A stretch of DNA of 22,442 nt from JBBQKP01 sp038326995. Lineage in GTDB: Bacteria > Planctomycetota > Phycisphaerae > Tepidisphaerales > Tepidisphaeraceae. The notes under the pieces are model-generated. The model did not search any database. It saw only the letters and a program-made list of their open reading frames with translations, and had not been told where the DNA came from. A program made the position numbers and the translations under genes. How positions within the stretch are numbered: the stretch's first letter is position 1; the number at the start of each line of letters is the position of its first letter. The stretch spans positions 1 through 22,442 of the forward strand of contig JBBQKP010000035.1 of NCBI GenBank assembly GCA_038326995.1, read 5' to 3'. Shown here piece by piece: positions 13,811 to 20,113 of this stretch.

Positions 13811-15055
13811 TTACGCCGGGAACATCAGAACCGAAACAGTTCGGCCCGCGCTGGATTCGGGTGCGTTTTCGGGGCGAACAATGAACGCGTTCGCACGGGC
13901 CAGCGTGATGGTATCGGCACTGCCGTTCCAGTGCAGGCCGCGAACATGCGAACCCGTAACGACGGCCGGCTGGTAGAACTCACGTGCACCATTGGAAGCG
14001 AGGTCATTCTCCAGCACGCACTCGCGCAGGTCAGGACAAATCTCACCGCCCGAAAGCCGGGTGAGAAGGCGCGATGCGAGCACGAGCGTGCACACAAAAC
14101 CACTGACCGGATTGCCGGGCAATCCAAAAACGTGCTGAATCTGATCAATGCCCGCGACGCGGTGCGAGCGTGACGCGAAAACGAAGGGCTTGCCGGGCTT
14201 GATTCGAAGTTTTTCGATGTGCGTATCGAACTTGAGCTCGCTCAGCACGCGCTGGGCGTAGTCACGTACGCCCACACTCATGCCGCCCGAGATAAACAGC
14301 ACATCGATTTCGCCGGAGTCGAGAATGCGTTTGACGGCGACGCGCATTGCGATGGGATCATCGGCGGCGTGCTCGAAACGCTTGACGGTGCAATCGAGCT
14401 TCAGCAGCAGGCCGCCCAGCAGAAGCGCATTACTGTTTCGCATCTGCGTCGGCGAGGCGGCTTCGTAATATGGAATGATTTCGTCGCCGCTGGTCAGCAC
14501 GGCAACGCGGGGCCGCATCGCAACCAACGGCCTTGATGCTCCGACCTGAGCACATATGCCCAACGCGGCCGGAGTAAGTCTGCTGCCGACTGTAAGCAGC
14601 GTTTCGCCGGCCGAGCACTGGCTGGCTCTGCCTGAGATGAAATGTCTTAGGGCAGGTGGACGATTGATCCTGATTCGAGTGGATGAGACGAGTGTGGTGT
14701 GCTCGACGGGCACGCACGCATCGGCACTTTGCGGCAACGCCCCGCCCGTCGTGATTCGAACGCATTCGCCCGAACGAAGCGGCCGGGCGAGCGAACCGCC
14801 GGCGAAAATTTCACCGGCGATGGTCAGCTCCGCGCCTGATGTCGCCTCAGAAGCGTGCACCGCAAAACCGTCCACGATTGACTGATCGACAGGCGGGTAA
14901 TCGCGGTCGGCGACGACTTCCTTCTGAATAAAATGCCCGGGCACGTGTTCGAGCGAGGACGCGACCATCAGACGTGGCTCGACGACGACACGGTCGATCA
15001 GGGCGATCGCTTCGCGTACGCCAGGAAGATGAGAAACATCTGAATAATCGGCCAT
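13811..15055 (-). CDS. moeA: Molybdopterin molybdenumtransferase MoeA
   Basis: Inserts molybdate into adenylylated molybdopterin, the last common step of molybdenum cofactor synthesis, in the cytoplasm; 414 residues, the usual length. The signature segments are present: PPVDQSIVDGFAV (54-66; canonical MDGYA reads VDGFA), RITTGGALPQSAD, the TSGDEI loop (188-193), SGGMSVG (256-262), KPGKP (286-290) and GLPGNPVS (311-318), with a C-terminal domain following. No other molybdenum cofactor gene is in the window. It lies 56 bp downstream of the pilT-type gene in the same direction. It implies that the organism has molybdoenzymes, which are not seen here. Confidence 0.94.
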   Translation of the reverse strand: MADYSDVSHLPGVREAIALIDRVVVEPRLMVASSLEHVPGHFIQKEVVADRDYPPVDQSIVDGFAVHASEATSGAELTIAGEIFAGGSLARPLRSGECVRITTGGALPQSADACVPVEHTTLVSSTRIRINRPPALRHFISGRASQCSAGETLLTVGSRLTPAALGICAQVGASRPLVAMRPRVAVLTSGDEIIPYYEAASPTQMRNSNALLLGGLLLKLDCTVKRFEHAADDPIAMRVAVKRILDSGEIDVLFISGGMSVGVRDYAQRVLSELKFDTHIEKLRIKPGKPFVFASRSHRVAGIDQIQHVFGLPGNPVSGFVCTLVLASRLLTRLSGGEICPDLRECVLENDLASNGAREFYQPAVVTGSHVRGLHWNGSADTITLARANAFIVRPENAPESSAGRTVSVLMFPA

Positions 15056-15111
15056 TGGGATTCAAATCCATTTAAGTTCGACAGGCCGCATTTCCGTATG
15101 CCGACCAATGT

Positions 15112-16290
15112 TCAGCGAAGTCTGTTGTCGCTATTGCCGATGCCACGCAAGGCGAGTTTGAGTGCGTCCACGTTGCTCGCCACACGCTCGGCCTCTTTGA
15201 CATCGATAATCTGCTTTTGGAAGAGATCGGTCAGATGCTGGTCAAAGCTTTGACTGCCCGCCTCACGATTGCCGACGCTGCCCTTCAATTTGTCGAACTC
15301 GCCATCAAGAATGTGCTTCTTCGTCAGGGGCGTGTTCATCATGATTTCGATGACTGGAACGCGTCCTTTGCCCTCGCGTTTTTTCGCCAGTCGCTGACAG
15401 ATAATGCCGTTGAGATTGAGCGCGAGCTGTTGCTGCTGAAGGTCTTTGGTGTCGGGATCGAAAAGTGAGACGAGTCTCTGCACGGCCGTCCATGCGTTGG
15501 TGGCGTGGATGGTGGTGAAGACCAGGTGGCCGGTGTCGGCGGCCTTGAGTGCGGTGCCGAGTGAGAACTTATCGCGAATTTCGCCGATCAAAAGCGTATC
15601 AGGGTCCTGACGCATTGCGGCGCGCAGCGCGTATTCGTAGCTCTCGCTGTCCGTGCCGACTTCGACCTGAGAAACCAGCGACTTGACGTTCTCGTGCTGA
15701 AACTCGATCGGGTCTTCGATGGTCAAAATTCGCTCGGAGCGGGTGCGGTTAATTTTGCCGATGATCGCCGCCAGGGTGGTGGTCTTGCCGCTCCCAGTTG
15801 TCCCGGCCACGATGCAGATGCCGCGCTGGAACTCCGCGAATTTTTCGACCTGAGGCGGCAAGTTCAAGTCCCCGAAATCGGGAATCTTGGTGATGATTCG
15901 GCGCATCACCACGGCATAACGCTGTCGCGAGTGAAACACGCTGGTACGGAACCGGGCCGACACTTCAGGGTCAGAAAAGGCGACGTCGACGCTCCCCTTC
16001 TGCTCCAATTCACGAAACTTGTCAGGATCGTTGACAAGGTCTTTGACATACTCGCTCATCAACGCGTCATCGGGCGGCAGACAATCGAGAAACCTCGCCC
16101 GCCCGTCGACACGAATCATGGGAACACTGCCCGCCTGAAGGTGCAGGTCCGATCCGTTGACCTTCACAACGGTTTTGAGCAAATCACGAAGCTTGAGCCG
16201 CTTCTCGTCGACATGAATCTCCGGCTGCAGCGTATTCCGATCGATATCGGCTTCGGTCAGATCGGCGATGTTGCTTATTGTGGTGCTCAT
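15112..16290 (-). CDS. pilT: PilT/PilU-type type IV pilus retraction ATPase
   Basis: Hexameric cytoplasmic ATPase of the secretion-ATPase superfamily, 392 residues, expected to power pilus retraction or twitching. It has an N-terminal PAS-like subdomain with SDLHLQAGSVPMIRVDG (47-63), Walker A GTTGSGKT (163-170), the Asp box with IEDPIEF (191-197), Walker B DTLLIGEIRD (231-240), and the His box TGHLVFTTIHAT. The AMRQDPD arm and the conserved late segments SLNLNG/QRLAKK type and KHILDG place it in the PilT/PilU branch rather than PilB. Choosing between PilT and PilU needs a tree. A Shine-Dalgarno-like aaagg precedes the ATG by nine bases. No pilin or assembly genes are nearby, so it is an isolated copy upstream of moeA. 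Confidence 0.88.
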   Translation of the reverse strand: MSTTISNIADLTEADIDRNTLQPEIHVDEKRLKLRDLLKTVVKVNGSDLHLQAGSVPMIRVDGRARFLDCLPPDDALMSEYVKDLVNDPDKFRELEQKGSVDVAFSDPEVSARFRTSVFHSRQRYAVVMRRIITKIPDFGDLNLPPQVEKFAEFQRGICIVAGTTGSGKTTTLAAIIGKINRTRSERILTIEDPIEFQHENVKSLVSQVEVGTDSESYEYALRAAMRQDPDTLLIGEIRDKFSLGTALKAADTGHLVFTTIHATNAWTAVQRLVSLFDPDTKDLQQQQLALNLNGIICQRLAKKREGKGRVPVIEIMMNTPLTKKHILDGEFDKLKGSVGNREAGSQSFDQHLTDLFQKQIIDVKEAERVASNVDALKLALRGIGNSDNRLR

Positions 16291-16504
16291 GGGTTATACC
16301 TTTCGAATTTTGAATATCGCCGAATCCTGCGGAAGAGGCAACGGCGCAGGCTCGAGTTCAACCGCCCATCGACCCGTAGTTGCCCACAAGACGACCAATG
16401 TTGGTTTGCAAATCAAGTGTTTTTGCCAAGGACGAGATCGCAGTCAGAACCACAGACATCAGTACGCTTGCTTTTACACGCGCGTCTGTAAAACTGGATC
16501 GACC
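16291..16504. other. Divergent intergenic region between pilT and methyltransferase gene
   Basis: A 214-bp spacer between the divergently transcribed pilT-type gene and the methyltransferase gene. The minus side holds the pilT ribosome-binding site. A longer in-frame reading of the methyltransferase runs through it but lacks protein-like composition. No clear hairpin, repeat or sigma-70 promoter pair was found. Confidence 0.5.
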
Positions 16505-17161
16505 ATGATTCCAGTCGCCGGAAACGCAAAGAAGACATCCGCCATCCCGAAGATCAAATCCCCCGGCCCCAAGTCACAGGGCACCCGTCTTTTTCTTAAG
16601 ACGTTCCTCAAGAAACGTGCCCAGGTTTCGAGCATTCACCCTTCCAGCCCGCAACTCTCTGCCGAGACTTCGAGATACATCGACCCGACCCGTCCGCAGA
16701 TCATCATCGAGCTCGGTGCCGGCACCGGCCCGATCACGCGGGTCGCACTTAAAAAGATGCACCCTGAGAGCCGTCTGATCGCCTTCGAATTGGAAGAGAG
16801 TTTTCTGCCCATTCTTCGTGCCAATTGCCCCGAGGCAACCGTAGTCCACGGCGATGTCTCAAAACTGTCGCAGGAACTCGACCGGCTGGGCATTTTTAAA
16901 ATCGACGTCGTCCTGAGCGGCCTGCCCACACCTCAATTGCCCAAGGCCGTCAACCTCGCGATGTTTGAAGCCCTTCAGGCGCGTGGCAGCGACGCGTATT
17001 TCAGCCAGATCACCGTCGTGCCTCTGCTTTTCAAAGGCACTTACACCAAGATTTTTCAGAGCGTCAAATTCAAGCTCGTCATGGCGAACATCCCGCCGGG
17101 GGGCGTTTACCACTGCCGCGGATACAAGCCCGAGTGGCAATTGAAAGTGCCGGGAAAATAG
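16505..17161 (+). CDS. Phospholipid N-methyltransferase-like SAM methyltransferase
   Basis: Class I SAM-dependent methyltransferase of 218 residues related to bacterial phospholipid N-methyltransferases (PmtA-like, COG3963) and more distantly to KsgA/rRNA dimethylases. Before the Rossmann core, residues 29-52 carry an amphipathic basic segment (LFLKTFLKKRAQV, then HPSSPQLS), as in PmtA-type enzymes that sit on membranes. Motif I is ELGAGTG (69-75), the ribose-binding acid lies in AFELEESF, GDVSK is at 116-120, and VLSGLP (136-141) fills the motif IV position. A likely role is methylation of phosphatidylethanolamine or another lipid amine. ATG 16505 is chosen over the upstream ATG at 16268 because homology begins here. 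Its stop is only three bases from the hisH stop on the other strand, so the 3' ends must overlap as transcripts. Confidence 0.8.
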   Translation: MIPVAGNAKKTSAIPKIKSPGPKSQGTRLFLKTFLKKRAQVSSIHPSSPQLSAETSRYIDPTRPQIIIELGAGTGPITRVALKKMHPESRLIAFELEESFLPILRANCPEATVVHGDVSKLSQELDRLGIFKIDVVLSGLPTPQLPKAVNLAMFEALQARGSDAYFSQITVVPLLFKGTYTKIFQSVKFKLVMANIPPGGVYHCRGYKPEWQLKVPGK

Positions 17162-17164
17162 AAA

Positions 17165-17779
17165 CTAGTTCTTCGCGAAGTTCGCCAGCATCCGCAATCC
17201 CACCGCCTGGCTCTTCTCCGGGTGAAATTGAGTCGCCGTCAGATTGCCTTGTCGAACGCTGCTGACGAACGGCCTGCCGTAATCCGTCATCGTGCACACG
17301 ATAGAAAGATCGACTGGCCTCACGTGATAACCGTGAACGAAATACGCGTACGCTCCCGGTTCGAGCCCGTCGAAGAGCTTTGTAGTGTTGACCACGTCCA
17401 GACTGTTCCAACCCATGTGCGGAACTTTCAGGCCCATTGTTTTGTCGACGTCGAAGCGAACGCACTCGCCCTTGAGGATACCCAGGCCCGCGTGCACGCC
17501 GTCCTCGTGACAGGTCTCGAACAACATTTGCAGACCCAGGCAAATTCCCAATAGCGGCCGATCCTTACGGACGTGATCGCGGATCGGGCCGTCGAGATGC
17601 TGATCGCGAACGTGCCTGAGTGCATCGGCCACCGCGCCGACACCCGGCACGACCAGCCGCTCGGCCGCTTCGACTTCCTCGGGCGTACTAATGATGCGCG
17701 CCTCCACGCCCACGTGCTCGAAGGCCTTCTGCACGGATCGCAGATTCGCAAGCCCGTAGTTAAGAATCGATACGGTCAT
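17165..17779 (-). CDS. hisH: Imidazole glycerol phosphate synthase, glutaminase subunit HisH
   Basis: Class I glutamine amidotransferase subunit that supplies ammonia to HisF in histidine biosynthesis; 204 residues, the normal length. The catalytic triad is Cys80 in LLGICLGLQ, His186 and Glu188 in QFHPEKSQ. The oxyanion strand reads VVPGVGAV (43-50), and VPHMGWN (119-125) and YFVHGYHV (146-153) are further HisH markers. ATG 17779 is chosen because MTVSILNYG is the typical opening; the ATG at 17806 would add nine residues without homology. hisF is not adjacent. It is 39 bp downstream of the OmpA-like gene in the same direction and converges on the methyltransferase gene with a 3-bp gap. Confidence 0.96.
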   Translation of the reverse strand: MTVSILNYGLANLRSVQKAFEHVGVEARIISTPEEVEAAERLVVPGVGAVADALRHVRDQHLDGPIRDHVRKDRPLLGICLGLQMLFETCHEDGVHAGLGILKGECVRFDVDKTMGLKVPHMGWNSLDVVNTTKLFDGLEPGAYAYFVHGYHVRPVDLSIVCTMTDYGRPFVSSVRQGNLTATQFHPEKSQAVGLRMLANFAKN

Positions 17780-17818
17780 GACGCGCGCCCGGAAGATTGA
17801 GGACACAAACCAATTCGA

Positions 17819-18496
17819 CTACCGCGTCAAGACGACGATCTCGACGCGACGATTTTTGCTCTTGTCCGATCCGCGCGGCGAGAACTCGCCGAAGCCCGAC
17901 GTGACCACGCGCTTGCTGTCCACGCCCTTGCCTTCCAGATATCGAGCGACCGCCAATGCTCGTGCTGAAGACAGGCCGCGATTGTCCGTCCACTGTGCTC
18001 GCGTGCGGACGAGCGGATCGGCATCGGTATGGCCTTCGACGCGCACTTTCTTGGCGAGATATTGACCTTCAAGAGCTGCGGCGATCTTGTCGAGTGTCGC
18101 ACGTGCACTGGGTTTGATCGTCGCGACACCCGCATCAAACAAAACATCGCCGGGGACGCGCACGGTCATCTCGCCCGTCGCCTTGTCGAACTCAGTTTCG
18201 ATTCCTTCGATCCCCGGGCCGCTGGCAACTCCGTCAGCGCTTGCCGATGGTGTTCGAAGCTGCTTTTCCAACTCTGCGATTCGCGCATCTCGCTCGGATA
18301 GGCCTGCCTGAAGTGCCGCAACTTGCGACGCGTCTGGTCGTTGTCCGAGTTCGGTTTCGAGCTGCTGTGTCCGATCCTGCAGCTCTCGATTCTGGGTGTA
18401 CAGCGACTTGTTCTGATCGTGCAGGCGATTTTGGCAGCCGGCACCAAATGAAACCGTGATTATCAATCCAACGATAGTTCGCGAAAAATTCTTCAT
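17819..18496 (-). CDS. OmpA/Pal-like peptidoglycan-binding lipoprotein with coiled coil
   Basis: Envelope lipoprotein of 225 residues. The signal peptide ends in a lipobox (FGAGC, Cys21 as the lipidated residue). A hydrophilic helical region at about 23-85, rich in Gln, Leu and Glu, is probably a coiled coil. A linker leads to an OmpA-C peptidoglycan-binding domain (about 105-225) with DVLFDAGVATIKP, VEGHTDADPL, LSSARALAV and a final NRRVEIVV. ATG 18496 is chosen because a Shine-Dalgarno (aggag, 18507-18511) lies ten bases before it and the signal peptide starts there; the frame is open to 18817 without signal-like sequence. It probably tethers the outer membrane to peptidoglycan. The domain is certain; the exact role (Pal-like or motility-linked) is not. 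Confidence 0.88.
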   Translation of the reverse strand: MKNFSRTIVGLIITVSFGAGCQNRLHDQNKSLYTQNRELQDRTQQLETELGQRPDASQVAALQAGLSERDARIAELEKQLRTPSASADGVASGPGIEGIETEFDKATGEMTVRVPGDVLFDAGVATIKPSARATLDKIAAALEGQYLAKKVRVEGHTDADPLVRTRAQWTDNRGLSSARALAVARYLEGKGVDSKRVVTSGFGEFSPRGSDKSKNRRVEIVVLTR

Positions 18497-18626
18497 GAAT
18501 GGGTATCTCCTGCCCGCGACTTTAGCGCTTATCAAATGCATGTCCAGCGCCGGGCACATCAGAGGTCCGATTATGCGTAGGTTCCAGGGGCATCGATAAA
18601 ACTTTACAGCGGGTATAGTCCGACCG

Positions 18627-19856
18627 ATGCAAAACCTCTTCACGCCAGCAGTCTTTTTTCTCGCATGCTGTTCTTTGCTCAGCGCGGAGTTGCAAGGGCA
18701 GGCTGCGGGCAAGGTTGCGGGCAAGGCTGTGGGCGATATCCCGGCGTTCACTGTTCGACCGGGATACAAGGTCACGCTCGCCGCGGAGAATCTGGGCGAG
18801 GCGCGATTCATGGCCAACGCTCCCTCGGGCGGCGTGCTTTTATCTCAGCCCAACAGTGGAATCATTCTGCTGCTTCGCGATCTCGACAATGACGGCACGT
18901 TCGAAACGCGCGTTCCGTTCGTCGAGAATGAGAAGGCTGTGCATTCGATGTTCGTGAAGGACGGCTGGGTCTATTTCACAAGCAGTGAGCAGGGCGCGGT
19001 GAAGCGAGCACGCGACACCAACGCCGACGGCCGCGCTGACGAAACCGTCGTCGTCACCACCGACCTTCCGCAAGGAGGCGGGCACCCGACATGGGGCATC
19101 GCCGTCTCCGACTCACACGTGTTTGTCGCGGTCAGTGATCCCTCCAATATGGAGGCCCCGCCCACTCGAAGCACGATCTATTCCTTCGCGCTGGGCTCCG
19201 ATGGAAAAGCCTCCGACAAGCAGATTTTCGCTACCGGAATTCGCAACACCCTGAAGCTGCAGTTCCGCATTGATTCAAACGGGGAATCAACCGACGAACT
19301 TTGGGGCGCTGACCACGGCTCGGACAATTTCGGCACTCCGTTCGGCGATCGCAAAGGCAACCAGCCCATCACAGACCTCAACCCGCCCGACGAACTTAAT
19401 CATTACGTGCAGGACGCCTTCTACGGCCATCCGTTCATCACCGGCCTGCGAATCCCACGACAGGAATTCGTCGGCAAGCGCGACGATCTCCATCAACTCG
19501 CCGCGAGAACAACCGTGCCCGAGTTCTGCTATGGCGCGCACTGGGCTGCCAACGGGTTCACATTTTTGTCGAGTTCGTATTTCACCGGCGGGCCGCTCAC
19601 AGGTCATCGCGGCGACCTGATCCAGGCCTTCCACGGTTCGTGGAACAGCTCAGTTCGCGTGGGCTACTGCGTCGCACGCGTGCTGTTCGACCCCATGACC
19701 GGCAAGCCTTTTGGACTCATGAAAATCGTCGACGGCATTGATGCGGGAAACAATCGCTTCCTGACCCGTCCGGTCGACGTCATTGAAGCGCCCGATGGAA
19801 CCCTTCTCTTCACCGACAATCAGGCGCAGAGAATTTATCGCATCTCGAAAGAGTAA
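18627..19856 (+). CDS. Exported PQQ-type sugar/sorbosone dehydrogenase-like beta-propeller protein
   Basis: Secreted protein of 409 residues with an N-terminal signal peptide (about 1-20) followed by an Ala/Gly/Gln-rich stretch. The rest is a beta-propeller of the glucose/sorbosone dehydrogenase (GSDH) type: ANAPSGGVLLSQP, DLDNDGTFETR, ATGIRNTLKLQF, WGADHGSDNFG, NPPDELNHY, a HGSWNSS motif and a terminal PDGTLLFTDNQAQRIYRI. NPPDELN in particular recalls PQQ-linked L-sorbosone dehydrogenase-like proteins. Oxidation of a sugar or aldehyde in the periplasm is plausible, but many such planctomycete proteins have no proven substrate. A -10-like tatagt at 18614-18619 lies only seven bases before the ATG, which would suggest a leaderless message. 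It diverges from the OmpA-like gene across 130 bp. Confidence 0.82.
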   Translation: MQNLFTPAVFFLACCSLLSAELQGQAAGKVAGKAVGDIPAFTVRPGYKVTLAAENLGEARFMANAPSGGVLLSQPNSGIILLLRDLDNDGTFETRVPFVENEKAVHSMFVKDGWVYFTSSEQGAVKRARDTNADGRADETVVVTTDLPQGGGHPTWGIAVSDSHVFVAVSDPSNMEAPPTRSTIYSFALGSDGKASDKQIFATGIRNTLKLQFRIDSNGESTDELWGADHGSDNFGTPFGDRKGNQPITDLNPPDELNHYVQDAFYGHPFITGLRIPRQEFVGKRDDLHQLAARTTVPEFCYGAHWAANGFTFLSSSYFTGGPLTGHRGDLIQAFHGSWNSSVRVGYCVARVLFDPMTGKPFGLMKIVDGIDAGNNRFLTRPVDVIEAPDGTLLFTDNQAQRIYRISKE

Positions 19857-19901
19857 ATCGGTGATACAGATGGCGGTAAATTTTTTCGCCGACAGATTTG
19901 A

Positions 19902-19922
19902 GGGCGGCAGTCCCTGCTGCCC
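19902..19922 (+). terminator. Hairpin after the beta-propeller gene, possible terminator
   Basis: GGGCGGCAG (19902-19910) and CTGCTGCCC (19914-19922) form a nine-pair stem with one G-U pair and a three-base loop, 45 bp after the stop of the preceding gene. There is no U-run behind it, so it may be a processing or pausing site or a repeat rather than an intrinsic terminator. The rest of the 19857-20113 spacer shows no gene. Confidence 0.4.
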
Positions 19923-20059
19923 GGAAATGAAAGGCTCGGCAGAAGCGTCATGGAGTGAAGCCCTCCAGCAGTCTCGCGCGAAAAATTAGTGGGATTTCTT
20001 ATCAGATCGATCGGGCGATGAATGATTTTGTTTATCGGAGCAATTACCATCCCCTCTCG

Positions 20060-20090
20060 ACAATCCGCCCGCTTCCGCCACAATCCGCCC
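20060..20090. repeat. Direct repeat upstream of pyruvate carboxylase
   Basis: ACAATCCGCCC occurs at 20060-20070 and again at 20080-20090, exactly 20 bp apart, close to two helical turns, and 24-54 bp before the pyruvate carboxylase start. The position and phasing fit a tandem regulator site, but a chance or low-complexity repeat cannot be excluded. Confidence 0.35.
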
Positions 20091-20113
20091 TTCCAACCGC
20101 GTGCGTTCACATT

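Noticed and set aside
16268..16504. Longer methyltransferase start at 16268
   Set aside because: It would overlap pilT on the other strand, and the added residues have no family similarity; ATG 16505 fits the methyltransferase length.
18497..18817. Longer start for the OmpA-like gene at 18817
   Set aside because: It would overlap the divergent beta-propeller gene and put a lipoprotein signal peptide in the middle of the protein; ATG 18496 has a good Shine-Dalgarno.
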